Positions 1 to 5,028 of a stretch of 5,028 nt of DNA are shown here, one piece after another. Every line of letters starts with the position of its first letter. Within the stretch, counting starts at the first letter, position 1. Source of the stretch: Rudanella sp. (GTDB taxonomy: Bacteria > Bacteroidota > Bacteroidia > Cytophagales > Spirosomataceae). Where the stretch lies: contig JAJAYX010000392.1 of NCBI GenBank assembly GCA_026785985.1, positions 1 to 5,028 on the forward strand, written 5' to 3'. The translations under genes were made by a program, and so were the position numbers. The notes beneath the pieces are model-generated. The model was not told where the DNA came from. It made no database searches and was given only the letters and a program-made list of their open reading frames with translations.

Positions 1-170
1 AACTCATTACCGGACTTACCGACCTGAATACGTCGGCCCCACTAACCCAGTTTCTTTGGTCATTCAAAACCCAGCAGGGTAAAAAGGGGCTTATTCGCTT
101 CACTCAGGCCAGTGTCGATAAAACCGGGAACAAGGCTACCTTCACGTTCGACGTGAAGATTGAACGTTAA
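1..170 (+). CDS. C-terminal end of an unidentified protein (5' end outside window)
   Basis: A reading frame with codons beginning at position 3 is open from the window edge to a TAA at 168-170 and gives about 55 residues. The peptide alternates hydrophobic and polar residues (for example FLWSFKT, then ATFTFDVKIER at the end). This suggests beta-strands and fits the C-terminal end of an exported or envelope beta-sheet protein. No family is recognised and no catalytic motif is visible. The start lies upstream of the window. The next gene on the same strand begins 114 bases downstream, so co-transcription is possible but not shown. It could also be part of a degraded gene, since several neighbours are remnants. 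Confidence 0.5.
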   Translation, partial: LITGLTDLNTSAPLTQFLWSFKTQQGKKGLIRFTQASVDKTGNKATFTFDVKIER

Positions 171-284
171 CCCACCCCGGTGCTGTGGTGTCGTGAAATT
201 CCCATTATGGAGGGACTGATTGAGTCTCCACCCGCTAACGTGATCGGCACGGGATTAAAGTAAACCAATAAACTCCATTCTCGC

Positions 285-737
285 ATGAAACGAAACCTGA
301 TTTGCCTGCTTTTTCCCCTGTTTCTAACCACTAACCTACTGGCTCAGAGCGTGGTTGGCACCTGGAGACGCACGGCCATGTTGCTCACCGAAGCCAATGG
401 CAAAACGGAAGACATGATGCCAATGATGACCAAAAATATGCCCTGCACCGCCGAGATTACCTATTCGTTTATGGCCGACGGCACTATGCGCACCAACGTA
501 CCGGCCGCTTGTGGCCCTATAAAAAAGGCGGTCGAAAATGCCAATAAAGCGGCCCGTTGGTCGGTGAGTGGCAACAAAAAGAGAATTGTGGTGCCCGACA
601 AAAGCCTGCCCGATGCTGATCATGACCTCACGATGAGCGGCAACACCATGACCTGGACATTCGACTATGGAGCCAATCCGCAAATGCCCAACCCCACCAA
701 AGCCAAACGCATGGTTGTGAAATATCAGCGATTATGA
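285..737 (+). CDS. Small secreted lipocalin-like protein
   Basis: This 150-residue protein starts MKRNLICLLF and has a Sec signal peptide of about 20 residues, with likely cleavage after LLA and before QS. The mature part opens with VVGTW at about 23-27, the typical first strand of lipocalin-like domains in small Bacteroidota exported proteins. It continues as alternating strands (TYSFMADGTMRTN, ARWSVSGNKKRIVV, NTMTWTF) and ends in MVVKYQRL, a usual last strand. Cys54 and Cys76 could form a disulfide after export. A methionine cluster (M44, M45, M47, M48, M52) lies just before Cys54. There is no lipobox cysteine after the signal, so it is probably periplasmic or secreted rather than a lipoprotein. 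The ATG at 285 is chosen because it gives a complete signal peptide; no Shine-Dalgarno sequence is seen, as is normal in this phylum. The ligand is unknown. Confidence 0.8.
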   Translation: MKRNLICLLFPLFLTTNLLAQSVVGTWRRTAMLLTEANGKTEDMMPMMTKNMPCTAEITYSFMADGTMRTNVPAACGPIKKAVENANKAARWSVSGNKKRIVVPDKSLPDADHDLTMSGNTMTWTFDYGANPQMPNPTKAKRMVVKYQRL

Positions 738-929
738 CGTGCATGGGACCATCGACCGCGACAATGACCATTAGTTTAGTCTGAATTTCGGAACGCCGGA
801 TGGCAAGTACACCATCACGCCTAACTTTTACATCAACGATACGGCACCGGGTCGCAAATGTAGTTCTCACACGTACAAACCCCTGATTCCTCATGAAACA
901 TATAGTCAGCACCATCATCTTTCTGATGA
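730..929 (+). pseudogene. Possible gene remnant with an in-frame TAG
   Basis: Immediately after the lipocalin-like gene, the frame beginning at position 730 reads as protein-like sequence (DYDVHGTIDRDNDH, then a TAG at 772-774, then FSLNFGTPDGKYTITP and NFYINDTAPGR). It loses protein character after about 860 and stops near 929. The composition, with aromatic residues alternating with T, N and G, resembles an exported beta-sheet protein. It has no plausible start of its own and is interrupted by the stop codon. It overlaps the start of the next gene in another frame. No family is recognised. It could be a chance open stretch; the call rests only on the texture of the translation. Confidence 0.25.
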
Positions 930-1486
930 TGGGCAGGGTGCTTTTTAACGTGTCGACTACGGGCGAAAACGCCGTGCGGATCGACGGAGCCAATCCTTAC
1001 GTGTTATTCCGCAAAGTGAACGACACCGGCACCGAATATGGCTTTATCCGTACCTGGACCACCAACCCTTTCAATCCGGCGGCCTATCATGGCCTGGAAC
1101 TGGGCGTACCACCTCCATCGGCCGGCCAACCCGCCAAGCACCTGATGTTTTCGACCAATTACAACCTCCGCATGGTGATTCTGGACAACGGCAACGTGGG
1201 CATCGGCATCAATAACCCGGCTCAGAAATTGGCCGTGAACGGCGCTATCCGGGCGCGGGAGTTGGTTGTGGAAACGAGCGGCTGGCCCGATTATGTGTTT
1301 GCCCGCACCTACCGGCTGCGTCCGCTGGCCGAGGTGGAGGAGTTCATCAACACGCACCGACCCCGATCAGGATACGACCGAACCACTACTGGGGTCTTAC
1401 TTAGGAGCCAACACCAATGCGTCCTGCGTTTATACGGGGACCCGGCTCGACGAGTGTGGCATTCCCTACCAACCCTCAACCCGTAA
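893..1486 (+). CDS. Fibre/adhesin-type surface protein with a foreign C-terminus
   Basis: This 197-residue frame starts with a signal-peptide-like segment (MKHIVSTIIFLMMGRVLF) but lacks the usual Ala-Gln cleavage site. Residues about 23-100 look like beta-rich fibre sequence. Residues 101-127 carry NVGIGINNPAQKLAVNG followed by AIRARELVVE, and residues 130-155 carry WPDYVFARTYRLRPLAEVEE then FINTH. This is the recognisable C-terminal module of repetitive fibre or tail-like surface proteins in Bacteroidota, which normally continues with a HLPG(I/V)PSA-like segment and a coiled coil. Here that continuation is missing. After His155 (about position 1357) the frame enters sequence that codes for a metallopeptidase tail in another frame, so the last roughly 40 residues are nonsense. 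The protein is also much shorter than usual between signal and fibre module, which suggests an internal loss. It is probably a non-functional relic even though the frame is open. Confidence 0.6.
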   Translation: MKHIVSTIIFLMMGRVLFNVSTTGENAVRIDGANPYVLFRKVNDTGTEYGFIRTWTTNPFNPAAYHGLELGVPPPSAGQPAKHLMFSTNYNLRMVILDNGNVGIGINNPAQKLAVNGAIRARELVVETSGWPDYVFARTYRLRPLAEVEEFINTHRPRSGYDRTTTGVLLRSQHQCVLRLYGDPARRVWHSLPTLNP

Positions 1487-1781
1487 TGCCATGAGTTACG
1501 GGCGCGGTATCTGCCTAAACGAATTTACGGTGGGGCAGGCCACCCGAATGCGCTATTACCTGGCTAATGAGTCGGATTTTAGTACAATTCTGGCCCCCGA
1601 ATCGGGCTTTTCGCCCATTTTTGGGTCAGTTAACTACCTGTCAGGCAATGTGTTCGAGGTGGCCCGCGATGTGCTTACCGTTGGCATGCATTCCAGGCGC
1701 GTGGTGTTGAAGCCGGGAGTCCGGTTTTCGCCGGGTGCGGGTGGGCGTGTGCAGGTAACGGCAAATGTCAATTGTCAATAA
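1356..1781 (+). pseudogene. C-terminal remnant of a secreted M43-type zinc metallopeptidase
   Basis: From about 1356 a different frame reads TDPDQDTTEPLLGSYLGANT and runs to a TAA at 1779-1781 (about 141 residues). It contains spaced cysteines (SCVYTG, DECGIPY), then NAMSYGRGIC at about 1485-1514, LNEFTVGQATRMR and YYL. This is the Met-turn region (M-S-Y) with the following Cys and FT-x-GQ-x-x-RMR helix of M43 (pappalysin/cytophagalysin-like) peptidases. The last roughly 60 residues (NVFEVARDVLTVGM, then VVLKPGVRFSPGAGGRVQV and NC) resemble the coathanger-stack type C-terminal domain found on exported Bacteroidota proteins. The signal peptide, propeptide and zinc-binding HExxHxxGxxH half are absent: upstream sequence belongs to the fibre-type gene in another frame. 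No proper start exists, so this is a truncated gene. The family call is from memory of motifs, not from an alignment. Confidence 0.6.
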
Positions 1782-1912
1782 ATGAGCAATAGGCATTCAC
1801 CTGGAGATTAAATGGCCCTAAAAACCGGCTCTGATTCTACCGTGGGATGCTATTTTCATTAAATAAGCATTAACCTACTAATATGATATAGTTTTATTGA
1901 ATTATCCATGAA

Positions 1913-1920
1913 TACCTTTG
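1913..1920 (+). promoter_or_regulatory. Bacteroidota-type -7 promoter element TACCTTTG
   Basis: TACCTTTG is a full match to the TAnnTTTG -7 element recognised by the Bacteroidota primary sigma factor, and AT-rich sequence lies upstream. The expected -33 TTG at 17-23 bases upstream is only weakly met (a TTTT run at 1892-1895; a TTG sits too close, at 1897-1899). No gene follows on the plus strand; the first thing downstream is the hairpin at 1974-2002. The element may be a relic or may drive a short untranslated RNA. Confidence 0.35.
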
Positions 1921-1973
1921 TACCCAATCCGTTCCTCAAACACGTAGAATTCTTTACCCACTGTAGCTATAAA

Positions 1974-2002
1974 AAGAGCCGCCCTGTTTTAGGGCGGCTC
2001 TT
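1974..2002 (-). terminator. Strong hairpin, likely terminator (best on minus strand)
   Basis: A perfect 12-bp stem (AAGAGCCGCCCT at 1974-1985 with AGGGCGGCTCTT at 1991-2002) encloses a 5-base loop. Read on the minus strand it continues into a run of T residues (complement of the A run from 1971), as expected for an intrinsic terminator. On the plus strand the T run is weak (TTACCTTTT). It could stop readthrough from the permease or end a short plus-strand transcript. Confidence 0.65.
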
Positions 2003-2073
2003 ACCTTTTAGGGCTATTTGACTTGTATCAGGCAATTTCGGAGGTAAATGTTTCACGAAAGGACAAAAAAATA

Positions 2074-2101
2074 AGCTGGTCAATCCGCCAGCTCTTTTTT
2101 T
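2074..2101. terminator. Bidirectional rho-independent terminator
   Basis: The stem AGCTGG (2074-2079) pairs with CCAGCT (2088-2093), extended inward by a T-G pair, with a 6-base loop. On the plus strand it is followed by one C and then seven T (2095-2101). On the minus strand it is followed by TATTTTTTT (complement of 2065-2073). It is well placed, about 110 bases past the permease stop, to terminate that gene and also anything transcribed from the left. Confidence 0.7.
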
Positions 2102-2110
2102 ACCCACCGT

Positions 2111-2139
2111 AACTTGTACTATTGTACAGGTTCTTTTTT
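2111..2139 (+). terminator. Second plus-strand terminator-like hairpin
   Basis: AACTTGTAC (2111-2119) pairs with GTACAGGTT (2124-2132) over nine pairs including one G-T, with a 4-base loop, followed by C and six T (2134-2139). There is no T run on the minus-strand side, so it acts on plus-strand transcripts if at all. Its right arm overlaps an alternative hairpin, GTTCTTT (2130-2136) with AAAGAAC (2141-2147). Confidence 0.5.
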
Positions 2140-2191
2140 CAAAGAACGTGCCACAAATAAAAAAGGAATTAAAATGCAATGCAAGTATTCA

Positions 2192-2221
2192 CCTACTTTT
2201 TTGTTTAAAGCCTACTTTTTG
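2192..2221. repeat. Short direct repeat across the permease stop codon
   Basis: CCTACTTTTT followed by a T run and G occurs at 2192-2203 and again at 2211-2221. The second copy contains the permease stop codon (TAG on the minus strand), so the last codons of the gene are echoed just downstream. It may be a small slippage or duplication scar. Confidence 0.3.
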
Positions 2222-3672
2222 CCGCGTTGTGTCAGGTAAAAAACAGGTACACCGATACCGGCAATAAGCAGCCCCATACCCGTATTGAACGTTTTGGTGT
2301 ATAACAAAATAACGCAAATCAAGAGGGTAGCCACAATGTATAGTGCTGGCACAATGGGGTAGCCGAAGGCCCGGTAAGGTCGCTCGGCTTGTGGTTCTTT
2401 CCGCCGAAGTATGAACAAACCGGCAATGGTAATCATATAAAAAATTAACGAAGCGAATGTGCAATAATCGAGTAGATCGCCGTAAGTACCTGACAGGCAA
2501 AGTAATGAAGCCCAGAGGCATTGCAGCCACAGGGCTTTTTCCGGCACCGAGTTTTTATTGAGGGAAGATGCCTGTTTGATAAACAGACCATCTTTAGCCA
2601 TCGCATAATAGAGCCTTGCCCCAGCCAGAATCAGCCCGTTATTACACCCAAACGTCGAAACCATGATCAGCACCGCCATGATCGACACGGCTACATCGCC
2701 AAAAATGGTTGATACGGCGGCCGTGGCCACTCGATCCTGATCGGCAAACTGAATACCCCGGCCAATTACATCGGTGACAGCCGCTCCCGGCGAGCCGTGC
2801 AGGGGCAAGAGCGACAGATAAGCGACGTTGGCAAGCGCGTAGATGGTGGTCACGATGAGCGTTCCGAAGAACAGGGCCAGCGGAATATTCTTACGCGGGT
2901 TTTTGATTTCGCCCGCAATAAACGTCACGTTGTTCCAGGCATCCGCCGAAAACAGCGACCCAATCATCGACGTTCCGAAAGCCAGCAACAGGGCCATACC
3001 CGCCAACGGCACCACCGAACCCGTGGCACTCGTGGTGGTGGCTTGCCAGGCATTCTGAAAATTGGCCGACAGCATTCCGTTGCTCATCCCAATGCCAATA
3101 CCCAGCACAATAACCCCGAACAAGGCAATCAGTTTGGTGGAGGTGAACAGGTTCTGAATGATTTTGCCGCTCTGCACACCCCGGCTGTCGAGCCAGGTGA
3201 GCAGCACTAAACTACTGATGGCATAGAGCGACCCCAGCGATATTTTCAACGAACCGAGCGTGTAGAAGGCATTTTCGGGGTTGAGGGCCGGAAAGAAAAC
3301 CGCACTGTATTTGGTAAAAGCCACGGCCACAGCGGCAATGGTTCCGGTCTGGATAACCGTGAAAACCGTCCAGCCATACACAAACCCCAACAACCTGCCA
3401 TAAGCCCGCTGAATATAGACATACTGCCCCCCGGCTTTCGGCATCATGCCCGCCAGTTCGCCGTAGCTCAGAGCCGCCGAAACGGTCAGCACGCCCGTTA
3501 TTACCCACAGCATAAGCAGCCAGCCCGACGAGCCGAGGCTGCGGGCCATATCGGCGGAGACAATAAAAATGCCCGACCCGATCATCGACCCCGAAACGAT
3601 CAGGGTGGAGTCGGTCAGGCCGAGGGAGCGTTTAAATTCGGTTTTTTCGTCAACGGCGGTTGGTTGTGCCAT
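2212..3672 (-). CDS. APC-family amino acid permease
   Basis: This complete 486-residue inner-membrane transporter has about 12 hydrophobic segments and the length usual for the amino acid-polyamine-organocation (APC) superfamily. TM1 contains the substrate-binding GSGIF at residues 32-36. Further family signatures are PKAGGQYVY (78-86) at the TM2-TM3 region, FSADAWNN (241-248) in the interrupted TM6, GEIKNPRKNIP (254-264) after TM6, and RPYRAFGYP (431-439) before TM11. It most resembles the LAT/SteT or APA branches, which move amino acids by exchange or proton-coupled uptake; the substrate cannot be read from sequence. The ATG at 3672 gives a short polar N-terminus (MAQPTAVDEKTEFKRSLGLT) as expected, and no other in-frame start is plausible. 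The gene stands alone, with no partner on the same strand nearby and terminators about 110 and 210 bases after its stop. Confidence 0.93.
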   Translation of the reverse strand: MAQPTAVDEKTEFKRSLGLTDSTLIVSGSMIGSGIFIVSADMARSLGSSGWLLMLWVITGVLTVSAALSYGELAGMMPKAGGQYVYIQRAYGRLLGFVYGWTVFTVIQTGTIAAVAVAFTKYSAVFFPALNPENAFYTLGSLKISLGSLYAISSLVLLTWLDSRGVQSGKIIQNLFTSTKLIALFGVIVLGIGIGMSNGMLSANFQNAWQATTTSATGSVVPLAGMALLLAFGTSMIGSLFSADAWNNVTFIAGEIKNPRKNIPLALFFGTLIVTTIYALANVAYLSLLPLHGSPGAAVTDVIGRGIQFADQDRVATAAVSTIFGDVAVSIMAVLIMVSTFGCNNGLILAGARLYYAMAKDGLFIKQASSLNKNSVPEKALWLQCLWASLLCLSGTYGDLLDYCTFASLIFYMITIAGLFILRRKEPQAERPYRAFGYPIVPALYIVATLLICVILLYTKTFNTGMGLLIAGIGVPVFYLTQRGKK

Positions 3673-3951
3673 GTAGGTTTGGGGGTAAAGGATTGGGGGA
3701 ATACCAGCGGCTTTGCTGGCGAAAATTGATTATTGAAACAATGCCAGTTGCCCTAATTGAGCAGGTGTCTGAACATCAAGTGGACTCAATACGTTTGAGT
3801 TGATAATGCTTTTGCGGTTGCCCGGTTGTTAGATTTTTCATGGATGGAAGGTATAAAAATGGCGTGGTAATTTTGGGATTCTGACCTACCAACGCCATAA
3901 GTGAAGCCTTCGCTTCCCTAACCGCAATACTCGCTAAAATGACTGACCTAA
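3673..3951. other. Non-coding stretch upstream of the permease
   Basis: No convincing gene is seen. The stretch must contain the permease promoter on the minus strand, but no good TAnnTTTG match is visible there. A small hairpin in the presumed leader (CCAGC at 3704-3708 with GCTGG at 3715-3719), a 6-bp inverted repeat (ACTCAA at 3784-3789 with TTGAGT at 3795-3800) and the longer imperfect inverted repeat at 3859-3898 are present. Short open frames on both strands have no recognisable family. Confidence 0.5.
3859..3898. repeat. Imperfect inverted repeat
   Basis: ATGGCGTGGTA (3859-3869) is the reverse complement of TACCAACGCCAT (3887-3898) apart from one extra A in the right arm, with a 17-base loop. 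No T run follows on either strand, so a terminator is unlikely. It lies in a gene-free stretch next to a broken gene and could be an operator, an RNA structure or a mobile-element scar. Confidence 0.4.
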
Positions 3952-4314
3952 CCAAGAACCGGGTGCAGTTCACGCTTAGCTTATGAGGTTACGCACGGAC
4001 ATTCGTCGGTGGTGCCCGAAGGCTGGGTCTATGTCGAGTTGGCCAACCTGACTGCCACCACCAAGGAGGTAGTGCTGTCGTTACCGCCGTTTCGCTGCTC
4101 ACGGGTCACCCTGTTTCTGGCACAGGCGGGGCCACCAATGGCCAATCGACTCGACTCGGTGGCCACTTTCCGCAACAACACGCCCCTGGCAGAGCGGTTT
4201 TTCCTTTCCTATCAGTACGCTTTCCCTCTTACCGGGCCACCGGGCCAAACTACAGGCGTGCTGCTCCGCACCTACACCTGTGTTGCGTGTGCGTTGCTTG
4301 TATCCAGACGGTAG
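3952..4314 (+). pseudogene. Fragment resembling the extracellular domain of a 7TMR-DISM sensor protein
   Basis: The frame is open from just after a TAA at 3949-3951 to a TAG at 4312-4314; the only start candidate is a GTG at 4009. The translation runs GWVYVELANLT, then KEVVLSLPPF, RVTLFLAQAG, LDSVATFRNNTPLAER, FFLSYQYAFPLTGPPGQTTG and VLLRT. This order of strands, with the buried aromatic start, the R-V-T-L-F-L strand, the polar turn before AERFF and the FPLTxPPGQ strand, matches the DISMED2-type periplasmic sensor domain that precedes seven membrane helices and a kinase or regulator domain in Bacteroidota. No signal peptide precedes it and no membrane helices follow, because the frame ends in a short Cys-containing tail. 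It is therefore a fragment of a larger gene, cut at both ends. The assignment is by pattern memory. A short intact secreted protein is a less likely alternative. Confidence 0.45.
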
Positions 4315-4360
4315 GCTCAACGGCCGGGCTTCTTGTTGGTATAGAACATGAGCTTTCTCC

Positions 4361-5028
4361 TCAAAAGGGTTCCGTTGCCCAATCGTCAATACTCCGTTCG
4401 GCGGAGTTGAAGTTTACCCCGATGGCCGTCAGCACCTTGCCCGATGCCCGGTACTTTTCCCCGTAGCCGTTGGCCCGCAACTGCGCCAGGGCCACTGCCG
4501 CGCTCTGATTGAACTTGAACTCGAACAGATAAACCTCGCCCGGTGTTTCCACCACCGCGTCAGCCCGGCCCTGTGACGAATGTACTTCACTCTGAATGTA
4601 GATGCCGAGGTAGCTGAAAATGATATGGATAAGCCCGTGGAACAAACCCTCGGTCTGTTTTTGGTAGGTTTCTGCCGGTAAATCCGCCAGAATCGAGGCC
4701 AGAATCTGCCGAATCCGACCCAAATCCCGGTTCAGAAACGCCGTGTTCATGTCGAGCATGGTGCGGCCCGTGTTGGTGCGGTAGCTGTTGTGGGCCAGAT
4801 CGTCCAGCAGAAACTGGTACATACTCTCGCGCACCTCCTGATTGGGATAATCCAGAATGTAGGAACCCGGCAACACATCCCGCTCTTTGATGGTGAGGTA
4901 GCCTGTTTGGAAAAGCAACGAGACGAGTTCGATGTGTTCAATGTCGAACTTGTCGAAGGTAACACTGTTGACGGGGGTATTTTCGACGGCAAACTGCCCG
5001 TGTTTTCGCATCTGTTCGATCAGGAAAC
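4361..5028 (-). CDS. C-terminal part of an AAA-ATPase/PD-(D/E)XK nuclease family protein (5' end outside window)
   Basis: The frame is open to the window edge (FLIEQ precedes the first in-window Met at 5009-5011) and ends at a TGA at 4361-4363. It shows about 221 residues, less than half of the usual 500-580. Numbered from that Met, residues 17-65 (FDKFDIEHIELVSLLFQTGY, then LTIKERD and YILDYPNQEVRES) are the end of the AAA-ATPase-like domain typical of this family. Residues 141-187 hold the nuclease core: D151 in GRADAVV, E164 and K166 in LFEFKF (the D...ExK triad), then ALAQLRANGYGEKY. The end AIGVNFNSAERSIDDW is also typical. These proteins are cytoplasmic predicted ATP-dependent nucleases, present in many copies in Bacteroidota; their biological role is not established. 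The triad is intact, so the nuclease half looks active. The Walker motifs lie outside the window. Confidence 0.88.
   Translation of the reverse strand, partial: FLIEQMRKHGQFAVENTPVNSVTFDKFDIEHIELVSLLFQTGYLTIKERDVLPGSYILDYPNQEVRESMYQFLLDDLAHNSYRTNTGRTMLDMNTAFLNRDLGRIRQILASILADLPAETYQKQTEGLFHGLIHIIFSYLGIYIQSEVHSSQGRADAVVETPGEVYLFEFKFNQSAAVALAQLRANGYGEKYRASGKVLTAIGVNFNSAERSIDDWATEPF

Larger units (their letters stand above)
1782..2211. other. Gene-free stretch between convergent genes
   Basis: This stretch of about 430 bases holds no credible coding sequence. Its left half (1782-1912) is AT-rich and otherwise featureless. It then holds a TACCTTTG promoter element (1913-1920) and three terminator-like hairpins (1974-2002, 2074-2093, 2111-2132). 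The one minus-strand open frame across it (1967-2179) runs through these hairpins and looks like a chance frame. Flanking transcription converges here: the plus-strand remnants end at 1781 and the minus-strand permease ends at 2212. Confidence 0.7.

Noticed and set aside
336..683. Long minus-strand frame opposite the lipocalin-like gene
   Set aside because: The plus-strand frame has a signal peptide and a coherent lipocalin-like pattern; the antisense translation is rich in His, Gly and Arg with no domain.
1004..1357. Minus-strand frame opposite the fibre-type gene
   Set aside because: It mirrors a plus-strand region with recognisable NVGIG and LRPLAEVEE motifs and has no coherent product.
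1967..2179. Minus-strand open frame of 70 codons downstream of the permease
   Set aside because: It runs through three terminator-like hairpins and T-rich runs, its translation has no domain character, and its sequence is explained by the structures.
2797..3210. Plus-strand frames opposite the permease
   Set aside because: The permease on the other strand is unambiguous; the antisense frames are low-complexity Gln, Arg and His-rich translations.
3826..3952. GTTAGAT and ACCTAAC sites resembling integron attC core sites
   Set aside because: The two sites are in the wrong order for one attC element on either strand, the arms between them do not pair as required, and there is no integrase or cassette array.
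3776..3973. Minus-strand open frame of 65 codons starting at GTG
   Set aside because: No signal peptide, family motif or good start context; it contains the inverted repeat at 3859-3898. Kept only as possible coding.
3840..3986. Plus-strand frame from ATG 3840 that reads protein-like on both sides of a TGA at 3882-3884
   Set aside because: The ending (LTKNRVQFTLSL) is suggestive of a gene end, but it is short, interrupted and matches no family I recognise; chance cannot be excluded.
1..5028. CRISPR array, tRNA or rRNA genes, complete insertion sequence, phage or defence operon
   Set aside because: No regularly spaced repeats, no tRNA cloverleaf or rRNA-like sequence, no transposase or terminal inverted repeats with target duplication, and no defence gene set apart from the single partial nuclease-family protein.

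Overview
The window looks like a chromosomal segment of a Bacteroidota bacterium, most likely a Cytophagales member of the Spirosoma type (inference). The evidence is roughly balanced base composition, translation starts without clear Shine-Dalgarno sequences, a TAnnTTTG promoter element, a NVGIG-type fibre/adhesin tail, an M43 metallopeptidase tail with a C-terminal domain typical of secreted Bacteroidota proteins, a 7TMR-DISM-like sensor fragment, and an AAA-ATPase/PD-(D/E)XK protein of a family that is multicopy in this phylum.

Left part (1-1781, plus strand). The C-terminal end of an unidentified protein (1-170) is followed by a small secreted lipocalin-like protein (285-737). Next comes a stretch that reads like a gene remnant with an internal stop (730-929). 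After it is a signal-peptide protein with a fibre-type C-terminal region (893-1486). Its recognisable sequence stops abruptly near position 1357, and from there another frame encodes the C-terminal end of an M43-type zinc metallopeptidase (1356-1781) without its catalytic HExxH half. This looks like a fusion of two broken genes by deletion or recombination.

Middle (1782-3672). A gene-free stretch of about 430 bases holds a perfect TACCTTTG promoter element and three terminator-like hairpins. It separates the plus-strand genes from a complete 12-segment APC-family amino acid permease on the minus strand (2212-3672), the only full-length, clearly functional metabolic gene here.

Right part (3673-5028). 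About 690 bases carry no intact gene. They hold an imperfect inverted repeat and a fragment resembling the extracellular DISMED2 domain of a 7TMR-DISM sensor kinase (3952-4314, plus strand). The window ends in the C-terminal half of an AAA-ATPase/PD-(D/E)XK nuclease family protein on the minus strand, whose 5' end lies outside.

The genes do not form an evident pathway or operon. The overall picture is one transporter and one nuclease-like gene set among decayed surface and sensor genes, with no clear sign of a new multi-gene system. The strongest unusual signals are the fibre/M43 junction and the orphan promoter next to the hairpin cluster.
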